64,000 bases of DNA, taken from the NCBI RefSeq assembly GCF_029958925.1, contig NZ_CP124616.1:310001-374000 (forward strand), read 5' to 3'. The position numbers and the translations under genes are program-made. Position 1 is the first letter of the stretch. Each line of letters starts with the position of its first letter. Of this stretch, positions 53,790 through 61,949 are shown one piece after another. This DNA is from Tropicibacter oceani. GTDB lineage: Bacteria; Pseudomonadota; Alphaproteobacteria; Rhodobacterales; Rhodobacteraceae. The notes under the pieces are model-generated. The model was not told where the DNA came from, made no database searches, and worked only from the letters and a program-made list of their open reading frames with translations.

Positions 53790-56513
53790 ATGCTGGGAAA
53801 AATCGCGCGCAAGGTGTTCGGCACCCCGAATGATCGCAAGATCAAGGCAACCCGCCCTCTGGTCGAAAAGATCAGCGCGCTGGAGTCCGATTTCGAAAAG
53901 CTGGACGACGCAGGTCTGATCGCCAAGACCGAAGAATTCAAGAAGCGCGTCGCCGAGGGCGAAAGCCTGGACGCCCTATTGCCCGAAGCCTTTGCCAACT
54001 GCCGCGAGGCCGCCAAGCGCGCCCTGGGACTGCGGGCCTTTGACACGCAGCTGATGGGCGGGATCTTTCTGCATCAAGGCAACATCGCCGAAATGAAGAC
54101 CGGCGAAGGCAAGACCCTGGTCGCCACCTTCCCGGCCTATCTGAACGCCCTGACCGGGCGCGGCGTGCATATCGTCACGGTCAACGACTACCTGGCCAAG
54201 CGCGACGCCGAATGGATGAGCAAGGTCTATGGCGCCCTTGGCATGACCACCGGCGTCGTCTATCCGCGCCAGCCCGACGACGAGAAAAAGGCCGCCTATG
54301 CGTCCGACATCACCTATGCCACCAACAACGAGCTGGGTTTTGATTATCTGCGCGACAACATGAAGTCCGAGCTGAGCCAGATCAATCAAAAGGACCACTA
54401 TTTTGCCATCGTCGACGAGGTGGACTCGATCCTGATCGACGAAGCGCGGACCCCCCTGATCATTTCCGGCCCCGCCGATGACCGGTCCGAACTGTATGTC
54501 GGCATCGACAAGCTGATCCCCGACCTGACGGACGAGCATTTTTCGCTGGATGAAAAGACCCGGAACGTGACCTTTACCGACGAAGGCAACGAATTCCTGG
54601 AACAGAACCTGCGCGCCCGCGGCATGCTGCCCGAAGGCCAGACGCTGTATGACCCCGAAAGCACGACCATCGTGCACCACGTCAACCAGGGTCTGCGCGC
54701 GCACAAGCTGTTCACCAAGGACAAGGATTACATCGTCCGCGACGGCGAAGTGGTGCTGATCGACGAATTCACCGGCCGCATGATGGCCGGGCGCCGCCTG
54801 TCCGACGGCCTGCACCAGGCCATCGAAGCCAAGGAAGGCTGCCAGATCCAGCCCGAAAACGTGACGCTGGCCTCGGTGACCTTCCAGAACTACTTCCGCT
54901 TGTATGACAAGCTGGGCGGCATGACCGGCACCGCCGTGACCGAGGCCGAGGAATTCATGGAAATCTATGGCCTTGGCGTTGTCGAGGTTCCGACCAACCG
55001 CCCCATCGCGCGGATCGACGATGACGACGCGGTCTATCGCACCGCCCGCGAAAAATACGAGGCTATCGTCAAGCAGATCGGCGAGTCGCATGCCAAGGGC
55101 CAACCGGTTCTGGTCGGCACCACCTCGATCGAAAAGTCCGAAATGCTGTCGCAGATGCTGACGGCCGCCGGTCACAAGCACAACGTCCTGAACGCCCGCC
55201 AGCACGAGCAGGAGGCGCAGATCGTCGCCGACGCCGGCAAGCTGGGCGCGGTGACCATTGCCACCAACATGGCCGGTCGCGGCACCGACATCAAATTGGG
55301 CGGCAACGTCGAATTCAAGATCATGGAGGCCATCGCCGCCGATCCCGACGGCGACCCCGAGGCGATCCGCGAACGTATCGAGACCGAGCACAAGGCCGAC
55401 GAACAGGCGGTCAAGGACGCTGGCGGGCTGTATGTCCTGGCCACGGAACGCCACGAAAGCCGCCGCATCGACAACCAGCTGCGCGGCCGTTCGGGCCGTC
55501 AGGGTGACCCGGGCCGTTCCTCGTTCTATCTGTCGCTCGAAGATGACCTGATGCGCATCTTCGGCTCGGAACGTCTGGAAAAGGTGCTGTCGACCCTTGG
55601 CATGAAAGAGGGCGAAGCGATCGTTCACCCCTGGGTGAACAAATCGCTGGAACGCGCGCAGGCCAAGGTCGAAGGCCGCAACTTTGACATCCGCAAGCAG
55701 CTGCTGAAATTCGACGACGTGATGAACGATCAGCGCAAGGTGATCTTTTCCCAGCGCCGCGAAATCATGGAAGCCAAGGACCTGTCGGAAATCGTGCAGG
55801 ACATGCGTCATGAGGTTATCGACGACCTGGTCGACACCTACGCGCCGCCCAAGGCCTATGCCGATCAGTGGAACGTTCAGGGGCTTTATGCCGCCTGCAT
55901 CGAAAAACTGGGGATCGACGTGCCGGTCATGGGCTGGGCCGAAGAGGACGGAGTCGATCAGGACGTGATCCGCGAGCGGCTTGAGGACGCGTCAGACAAG
56001 CTGATGGCCGAAAAGGCCGAGGCCTTTGGCCCCGACACCATGCGCCAGATCGAAAAGCAGGTTCTGTTGCAGACCATCGACGCCAAATGGCGCGAACATC
56101 TGTTGACGCTCGAACACCTGCGTTCGGTCGTAGGCTTCCGCGGCTATGCCCAGCGTGACCCGCTGAACGAATACAAGACCGAGGCGTTCCAGCTGTTCGA
56201 AGGTCTTCTGGAAGGTCTGCGCGAACAGGTCACCACCCAGCTGAGCCAGGTCCGCCCGATGACCGAGGAAGAGCAGCGCGCAATGATGCAACAGCTTGCC
56301 CAGCAGCAGGCCAAGTTGCAGCAAGCCGCGCAGCAGGCCCAAGCCGCCCACGAACCGGTTCTGCCCACCGCCGAGGATTCCACCGAAGCGGCTCCGCTGG
56401 TGGATGGTTTTGACGAAACCAACCCGGACACCTGGGGCAACCCCGGCCGCAACGACCCCTGCCCCTGCGGATCGGGGAACAAGTTCAAACATTGCCACGG
56501 CCGCCTGACCTGA
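53790..56513 (+). CDS. secA: Protein translocase ATPase SecA (907 aa)
   Basis: Motor of the Sec pathway. Start [19 protein letters not shown] is standard. Walker A MKTGEGKT (102-109), Walker [31 protein letters not shown] and [11 protein letters not shown] mark the two nucleotide-binding domains. The Gln/Ala-rich linker leads to the C-terminal zinc/SecB-binding motif [17 protein letters not shown]. An IS element begins 11 nt after the stop. Confidence 0.97.
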   Translation: MLGKIARKVFGTPNDRKIKATRPLVEKISALESDFEKLDDAGLIAKTEEFKKRVAEGESLDALLPEAFANCREAAKRALGLRAFDTQLMGGIFLHQGNIAEMKTGEGKTLVATFPAYLNALTGRGVHIVTVNDYLAKRDAEWMSKVYGALGMTTGVVYPRQPDDEKKAAYASDITYATNNELGFDYLRDNMKSELSQINQKDHYFAIVDEVDSILIDEARTPLIISGPADDRSELYVGIDKLIPDLTDEHFSLDEKTRNVTFTDEGNEFLEQNLRARGMLPEGQTLYDPESTTIVHHVNQGLRAHKLFTKDKDYIVRDGEVVLIDEFTGRMMAGRRLSDGLHQAIEAKEGCQIQPENVTLASVTFQNYFRLYDKLGGMTGTAVTEAEEFMEIYGLGVVEVPTNRPIARIDDDDAVYRTAREKYEAIVKQIGESHAKGQPVLVGTTSIEKSEMLSQMLTAAGHKHNVLNARQHEQEAQIVADAGKLGAVTIATNMAGRGTDIKLGGNVEFKIMEAIAADPDGDPEAIRERIETEHKADEQAVKDAGGLYVLATERHESRRIDNQLRGRSGRQGDPGRSSFYLSLEDDLMRIFGSERLEKVLSTLGMKEGEAIVHPWVNKSLERAQAKVEGRNFDIRKQLLKFDDVMNDQRKVIFSQRREIMEAKDLSEIVQDMRHEVIDDLVDTYAPPKAYADQWNVQGLYAACIEKLGIDVPVMGWAEEDGVDQDVIRERLEDASDKLMAEKAEAFGPDTMRQIEKQVLLQTIDAKWREHLLTLEHLRSVVGFRGYAQRDPLNEYKTEAFQLFEGLLEGLREQVTTQLSQVRPMTEEEQRAMMQQLAQQQAKLQQAAQQAQAAHEPVLPTAEDSTEAAPLVDGFDETNPDTWGNPGRNDPCPCGSGNKFKHCHGRLT

Positions 56514-56524
56514 AGGCGTGATTG

Positions 56525-57566
56525 GGCTCTGTTGCACAAATCGGCTGAACGCCGAGTTTCCCCTTTCCCCGGGCGGACTTATCCTACGACTTCCGTGACG
56601 GGCATGCCGAGCGCGGTGTAGCCGTTCAGGACGGCAATGCGGACCTGGAGTTCCGCGACCTGGCGGTCGAAGTCCCGCGCCATGAGCCGCTGGCCCAGCA
56701 ACTTCATACAATGCATTTTTGTCTCGACGCGGCTTCGGCGGTGGTATCCGCTCCATCGTCGCCAGAGTGCGCGGCCCAGGTATTTCGCCGCGCGCAAGGC
56801 CTCGTTTCGCGCCACGGCTCCGGCGGTGATCGTCTTCCAGGGCTTCGCGTTTTTGCGGGGCGGGATGACGGCATGGGCGCCGCGATCTGCAATCGCATCG
56901 TGGCATTTGCGCGTGTCGTAGGCGCCATCAGCCGTGACGCTACCGATTTCCTGGTCCTGCGGGATTTGGTCGAGAAGGTCGGGTAGGATCGGCGCATCAC
57001 CGATGTGGCTCCCGGTGATTTCGACGGCCCGAACCTCCAGCGTTTCCTCATCAATCCCCAAGTGGATCTTGCGCCAGACGCGGCGTTTAGGGCCGCCATG
57101 CTTGCGGGCGTGCCACTCGCCTTCGCCCTCGACCTTGATCCCGGTGCTGTCTATCAACAGGTGCAACGGCCCCTTGGAGCCGCGGTATGGGATGTTGACG
57201 GCCAAGGTCTTCTGGCGGCGAGATAGCGTGCTGAAGTCGGGCACCGTCCAGTTCAGACCGACCAGCTGCAGCAGGCTCTCGACGAACCCGGTCGTCTGCC
57301 GGAGCGCCATGCCGAACAGCACTTTCATCGAGAGGCACGTCTGTATGGCGGCGTCGCTATAGCTCTGCTGGCGGCCACGCCTGCCTGTCGGCACGGCATC
57401 CCAGATCATCTCAGGGTCGAACCAGATCGTCAGCGAGCCCCGGCGCTTGAGCGCTTCATTGTAGGCTGGCCAGTTTCTGGTCTTGTAGGTCGGGGGTATG
57501 GGTCTGCTCATGCATCCCAGCTACCACGCTGGATTCACGAGATGAATCCCTCACGCGATTTGTGCA
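56525..57566 (-). mobile_element. IS5-family (IS903-like) element, copy 1, right end truncated by 8 bp
   Basis: Identical to copy 2 but inverted. The left terminal repeat GGCTCTGTTGCACAAATC (56525-56542) is complete. At the other end only GATTTGTGCA remains before the sequence changes to GTAAGCGG. Length 1042 against 1050 for copy 2, so exactly the last 8 bp are missing. GTAA-type ends are characteristic of IS66 elements, suggesting that an IS66 insertion or recombination broke this end. Confidence 0.88.
56579..57511 (-). CDS. IS5-family DDE transposase, copy 1 (310 aa)
   Basis: DDE residues by position are Asp121 (LLIDSTGIK), Asp195 (SVTADGAYDT) and Glu263 (RRSRVETKMHC). Protein identical to that of copy 2. 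The gene is intact, but the truncated right end of this copy should impair its own transposition; the protein can still act on copy 2. Confidence 0.93.
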   Translation of the reverse strand: MSRPIPPTYKTRNWPAYNEALKRRGSLTIWFDPEMIWDAVPTGRRGRQQSYSDAAIQTCLSMKVLFGMALRQTTGFVESLLQLVGLNWTVPDFSTLSRRQKTLAVNIPYRGSKGPLHLLIDSTGIKVEGEGEWHARKHGGPKRRVWRKIHLGIDEETLEVRAVEITGSHIGDAPILPDLLDQIPQDQEIGSVTADGAYDTRKCHDAIADRGAHAVIPPRKNAKPWKTITAGAVARNEALRAAKYLGRALWRRWSGYHRRSRVETKMHCMKLLGQRLMARDFDRQVAELQVRIAVLNGYTALGMPVTEVVG

Positions 57567-58287
57567 GTAAGCGGTGCAACAAGACCCTGAGGGCTCCAGT
57601 AGCCGACGACAACATCCCGATTTACATTGGTGAGCGACACATTCACGCTCTTTGACATCGTAGAGATTCGTTGTGGGCAGGGGCCTTGCAAACAGGACGC
57701 ATGCCAATAGTAGGCTGGGCCCCAAACGGTGGTACGACACGCACCCGCCTGACGCGGCTTAGCCGGAGCCGCTACCAGGTACGCCGAGTACATGCCTTTG
57801 TAAGGCTGACGCACATCCTGACGTCCTGCGCGCGTAATCAGTTCACAAGCGCTGAAATACCATGGCGAGCAATCAGAATTTGGTTGAAAGAGGCAATGAC
57901 CGGAGTTGATGGCAGACGGAGCCTCGGAGCTACTAGGGCCGTAGTCGTGAAACGCCAGGAAAGGTGCGACCAATTCGCAAGTCAGACGGTTCAAGCATCA
58001 TGTAAACGTGTGCGCGAGTGATCGCCTGCTTGAGGCGACCACTGGCGACCGCATGGTCCCACCTGAATATTCCTCGGGTTGCCTAATGGCACGGGCAACC
58101 CGAACCAGCTGGTATTTTGGACAGAGTCGATGAACTGGACTTCCTATCGGTTCCATCACGTATCGAGAGCCGTGGCGACTAATGCCTGAGTTGAACTGGT
58201 TCCATCCCATGGACCGTTCACGCCCAGGTATCGACGTCGGCTTCAACTCGACTCTCTTCCTTCTCGTCTAGGACATCCATCCGGCCG
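57567..58287. other. Unassigned insertion remnant between IS copy 1 and the IS66 fragment
   Basis: About 720 nt of visibly lower GC and different composition from the neighbouring genes. It begins with GTAAGCGG, like the end of an IS66-family element, next to the broken end of IS copy 1. A 147-codon frame (57551-57994, minus) runs in from the IS end and has no recognisable domain or ribosome binding site, so I do not call it a gene. An inverted repeat GGGTTGCC / GGCAACCC lies at about 58076-58102. Confidence 0.5.
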
Positions 58288-58896
58288 TCATGTATCTATC
58301 GGATCTTCACTGCGTCCCGGTTTAACATCACGGTAGCGTGGACCGGTGTGTCCCGATACAAAATCCATGAACTTTAGATGATCTCTGTCGCCACGAGCTT
58401 CGGCTTCCGCAAAATGCCAAGGAAGCAACTCTCCGAATGGGATGTTGTCCACTTTACTTTGAGACGCCTTGAAGCACAACCAGAACAGGTATCGTCTGGG
58501 ATCGATATCATTTACTTCACATGTCGCCACAAGGCTTGCGAACAACATCCATACGTCTGCGGCCATCTCTGACCCGGCAAACTGGCTGTTTTTTCTGACC
58601 AGAGCAATCTTTCTGATGGCTCGTTCTACGGCATTGTTATCGATTTCGATGCGACCGTCTGTGAGGTACGTCCGCAGACCTGCTTCATGCCGCAGGAAGT
58701 AAGCTATCGCTTTTCCAAGTAGAGATGCTGGCTCAACTGATTGCTGAGTGCTTCGACAGATGTCTGTAATCTGGTCGAAGACACTCGCCGCGCGTTCTTG
58801 CCTGAGCCTCGCTCGAGTTTCATGATCGGACCAAGCGATCTCCTGTTCAATGGCGTACAGCTCTTGATACAGGGAGACCACCTTTTGGGCTACAGG
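58288..58896 (-). pseudogene. IS66-family transposase TnpC, C-terminal fragment
   Basis: The fragment carries the IS66 DDE end: LTDGRIEIDNNAVERAIRKIALVRKNSQFAGS, then LLPWHF near the end. The N-terminal two thirds are gone: IS copy 2 begins at 58897, exactly where the frame leaves IS66 sequence (VAQKVVSLYQELYAIEQEI). A continuous frame to 58929 exists only because the IS end reads through in phase. Non-functional. Confidence 0.87.
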
Positions 58897-59946
58897 GGCT
58901 CTGTTGCACAAATCGCGTGAGGGATTCATCTCGTGAATCCAGCGTGGTAGCTGGGATGCATGAGCAGACCCATACCCCCGACCTACAAGACCAGAAACTG
59001 GCCAGCCTACAATGAAGCGCTCAAGCGCCGGGGCTCGCTGACGATCTGGTTCGACCCTGAGATGATCTGGGATGCCGTGCCGACAGGCAGGCGTGGCCGC
59101 CAGCAGAGCTATAGCGACGCCGCCATACAGACGTGCCTCTCGATGAAAGTGCTGTTCGGCATGGCGCTCCGGCAGACGACCGGGTTCGTCGAGAGCCTGC
59201 TGCAGCTGGTCGGTCTGAACTGGACGGTGCCCGACTTCAGCACGCTATCTCGCCGCCAGAAGACCTTGGCCGTCAACATCCCATACCGCGGCTCCAAGGG
59301 GCCGTTGCACCTGTTGATAGACAGCACCGGGATCAAGGTCGAGGGCGAAGGCGAGTGGCACGCCCGCAAGCATGGCGGCCCTAAACGCCGCGTCTGGCGC
59401 AAGATCCACTTGGGGATTGATGAGGAAACGCTGGAGGTTCGGGCCGTCGAAATCACCGGGAGCCACATCGGTGATGCGCCGATCCTACCCGACCTTCTCG
59501 ACCAAATCCCGCAGGACCAGGAAATCGGTAGCGTCACGGCTGATGGCGCCTACGACACGCGCAAATGCCACGATGCGATTGCAGATCGCGGCGCCCATGC
59601 CGTCATCCCGCCCCGCAAAAACGCGAAGCCCTGGAAGACGATCACCGCCGGAGCCGTGGCGCGAAACGAGGCCTTGCGCGCGGCGAAATACCTGGGCCGC
59701 GCACTCTGGCGACGATGGAGCGGATACCACCGCCGAAGCCGCGTCGAGACAAAAATGCATTGTATGAAGTTGCTGGGCCAGCGGCTCATGGCGCGGGACT
59801 TCGACCGCCAGGTCGCGGAACTCCAGGTCCGCATTGCCGTCCTGAACGGCTACACCGCGCTCGGCATGCCCGTCACGGAAGTCGTAGGATAAGTCCGCCC
59901 GGGGAAAGGGGAAACTCGGCGTTCAGCCGATTTGTGCAACAGAGCC
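58897..59946 (+). mobile_element. IS5-family (IS903-like) element, copy 2, complete
   Basis: 1050 bp bounded by perfect 18-bp terminal inverted repeats (GGCTCTGTTGCACAAATC at 58897-58914 and its complement at 59929-59946). The repeats resemble those of the IS903 group. The flanking 9-mers, GGCTACAGG and AATTTTCCC, differ, so there is no target duplication: the left side is in an IS66 fragment and the right side in a LysR gene, which points to rearrangement after insertion. Confidence 0.92.
58960..59892 (+). CDS. IS5-family DDE transposase, copy 2 (310 aa)
   Basis: Same protein as copy 1: N-terminal DNA-binding region (residues 1-110), then DDE domain with Asp121, Asp195 and Glu263. Full length with intact ends on both sides of the element, so it should be active. 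Confidence 0.94.
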   Translation: MSRPIPPTYKTRNWPAYNEALKRRGSLTIWFDPEMIWDAVPTGRRGRQQSYSDAAIQTCLSMKVLFGMALRQTTGFVESLLQLVGLNWTVPDFSTLSRRQKTLAVNIPYRGSKGPLHLLIDSTGIKVEGEGEWHARKHGGPKRRVWRKIHLGIDEETLEVRAVEITGSHIGDAPILPDLLDQIPQDQEIGSVTADGAYDTRKCHDAIADRGAHAVIPPRKNAKPWKTITAGAVARNEALRAAKYLGRALWRRWSGYHRRSRVETKMHCMKLLGQRLMARDFDRQVAELQVRIAVLNGYTALGMPVTEVVG

Positions 59947-60704
59947 AATTTTCCCTCAGCCTCGCCACGGGCGGCGAGATGTTCGGGCAGGACCGTCGCG
60001 CCAAGGTTCTGACAAGTGAAATGATAAAGCGCGTCGATGCTGTCGAGCTCAAGCCGGGACTGCCCCAGAACCTTTACAGTTTCGCCGCCTGGCCCGTGCA
60101 GCGTGGTGTGGTCCGGCCGGTTTTTGTACCGCAGCCAATCCCAGTCCTCCATCTGTGACGGATGCGCAGGGCGCGGCCGGACGGCGGCATACCCCGTGCC
60201 CGCCACCAGGATCCGCTCGCTTTCACCCAGCTTTCGCGACATCATCGAACTGTCCTCAAGCCATCCGGCGCGGATGGTCACATCATGGCCATCCTCAACA
60301 ATATCCGTAGGCCCGTCAGAAAAGCGAAGCGAAACGGCGACCTGCGGGTGACGCAGGACAAAGTCCGCCACGGCCGTGGCCAGTTCAGAGGTCGCCAGAA
60401 AGGCCGGCATCGCCACATGCAGCGCACCCACCGGTTCCAGCGACAGGGCGTTGAGCTCGTTCAACCCGCTTTCCGCGCTGCGCAGCATCTCGGCCGCGCG
60501 GACATAGAACATGCGCCCCTCGTTGGTCAGGGCGATCTTGCGCGTCGTCCGGTAGAGCAAGGTCACGCCAAGGAAGTTTTCGAGATCAGACACCGTCTCG
60601 CTCACCCGTGACGGCGCCAGGCCTATGGCCTTGGCAGCGCCCCGAAAGGAGCCTTCGTCGACGACCCGCGCAAAAATTGCCATGTGCCGCAGATGCTCGA
60701 TCAT
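59850..60704 (-). pseudogene. LysR-family regulator truncated by IS copy 2
   Basis: Native sequence spans 60704 down to 59947 (about 252 residues): helix-turn-helix (FARVVDEGSFRGAAKAIGLAPSRVSETVSDLENFLG) and most of the effector domain up to ARGEAEGK. The last roughly 40 family residues are replaced by 32 codons read from the IS end (ending TSVTGMPSAV). DNA binding may survive; effector folding is doubtful. It is divergent from the DUF2218 gene. Confidence 0.85.
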
Positions 60705-60732
60705 TGTTCCGCCTGTCCGAATTATCACTTCC

Positions 60733-60759
60733 GCATTCGATGAATACCCGGATCAATGC
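60733..60759. promoter_or_regulatory. Imperfect palindrome in the LysR / DUF2218 intergenic region
   Basis: GCATTCGAT and ATCAATGC are near-complementary arms about 10 nt apart, centred between the two divergent starts. It fits the general form of a LysR operator, but length and spacing are not specific. Low confidence. Confidence 0.35.
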
Positions 60760-60799
60760 GGCAGGGATAGATGTTCGTTACAACACAAGGAACACCTCC

Positions 60800-61087
60800 A
60801 TGAACGCGAGCACATATTTCAAAACGGACAACGCCGAACGGTTTCTGGGCACGCTTTGCAAGCATTTTGGGCACAAGGTTCCGGTCACGCATGAACCCGG
60901 ATCAGGCCGGATTGAGCTGCCGTTTGGACACTGCGCGCTGAACGCTGATGCCGCCGGCCTTGGATTGACGGTCACCGCCCCCGACAAAGACGGGACCGAC
61001 AAGACGATCGCTGTGATCACCAGCCACCTCGAACGCTTTGCCTTCCGTGAAAACCCGCACTTGGATTGGCGGCCTGCAGCGGCCTGA
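60800..61087 (+). CDS. DUF2218 family protein (95 aa)
   Basis: Small protein with the family pattern YFKTDNAERFLGTLCKHFGHKVPV, GRIELPFGHCAL, and ERFAFRENPHLDW. AAGGA lies 8 nt before ATG 60800. Members often sit beside transport or iron genes; function is unknown. The divergent LysR is truncated. Confidence 0.87.
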   Translation: MNASTYFKTDNAERFLGTLCKHFGHKVPVTHEPGSGRIELPFGHCALNADAAGLGLTVTAPDKDGTDKTIAVITSHLERFAFRENPHLDWRPAAA

Positions 61088-61182
61088 CCGCGCAACGCGC
61101 CACCCCAACCCGATCCAACGCGCCCCCGATGGGAGCGTGACGGATGAACTTAGCCACAAACCATCATGACAAAGGAAACGCC

Positions 61183-61653
61183 ATGACCCTCAAATCCCTT
61201 ATTGCCTCGGCCGCCGTTGCAACCATGGCCACCGGTGCCTTTGCGGATGACACCGCAACCGTGACCGCATTCTACGACCTGCTCAGCAACCCCGGCTCGG
61301 AAAGCCACGTATCGGCCTTTGTCGACGCGACCGACGAAAACTGGGTCAGCGTCGGCGACTATTCGGTCAAGAACAAGTCCCGCGATGCCTTTATCGGGCA
61401 GGTCGGTGGCTTTGGCAAAGTGATCCCCGACCTGAACTGGTCCGTGCAAGACATGCACCAGGCCGGTGAATTCGTGACCGTACGCAGCCGCGCGTCGGGC
61501 ACCCCTGTTGCCCCCTTCTTTGGTGTCGACGGCCAGGGCCGAGGCTTTGACATCATGACCATCGACATCCACCAACTGAAGGATGGCAAAATCGTCAAGT
61601 CCTGGCACGTCGAAGACTGGGCCGGTGCGCTGCAGCAGCTGTCGGGCAAGTAA
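61183..61653 (+). CDS. Secreted SnoaL-like protein (ester cyclase family) (156 aa)
   Basis: Signal peptide MTLKSLIASAAVATMATGAFA. The cone-shaped SnoaL/NTF2 fold is suggested by TVTAFYDLLSNPGS, GKVIPDLNWSVQDMHQAGEFVTVRSRASGT and IHQLKDGKIVKSWHVEDWAGALQQL. ATG 61183 has AAAGGA upstream; the earlier ATG at 61144 lacks a signal-like start. Probably cotranscribed with the DUF2218 gene, 95 nt upstream. Confidence 0.85.
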   Translation: MTLKSLIASAAVATMATGAFADDTATVTAFYDLLSNPGSESHVSAFVDATDENWVSVGDYSVKNKSRDAFIGQVGGFGKVIPDLNWSVQDMHQAGEFVTVRSRASGTPVAPFFGVDGQGRGFDIMTIDIHQLKDGKIVKSWHVEDWAGALQQLSGK

Positions 61654-61676
61654 GCGCCAGCGCAGTGGTGCTTTGG

Positions 61677-61702
61677 CGGAGCCGCTGAATTCGGCGGCTC
61701 CG
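61677..61702. terminator. Hairpin downstream of the SnoaL-like gene
   Basis: CGGAGCCGC / GCGGCTCCG, a perfect 9-bp stem with an 8-nt loop, 24 nt after the stop. No T-run. It can end or protect the transcript. The 250 nt from here to 61949 hold no gene that I can support. Confidence 0.5.
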
Positions 61703-61949
61703 TCCAATGCTCATTGCTTGAAGGGCGAGCCATGACGACTTATGCCGTAATCGCCCTGCCCGGCCAGTTTGGCCGGAAACGTGTCGCCCCTCCAAGGGGG
61801 CGGATGCCAGCAGCACCGCGGCGTGATCGGCAGCGCCAGAGTGCGTTGGCTGGTCTAGACCAGCGTTCAGGGGCCACAAGAGGACACCCGCTTTCCCGTT
61901 GATCCAAAGCAGACGCCAGACCAAGGCGGACATCATGCACCAGCCGTCG

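Noticed and set aside
57551-57994. 147-codon frame between the IS copies
   Set aside because: Starts inside the unassigned remnant and runs into the IS end; no ribosome binding site or domain.
56525-59946. Functional composite transposon
   Set aside because: Outer flanks GCGTGATTG and AATTTTCCC do not match, copy 1 lacks an intact inner end, and no cargo gene is visible.
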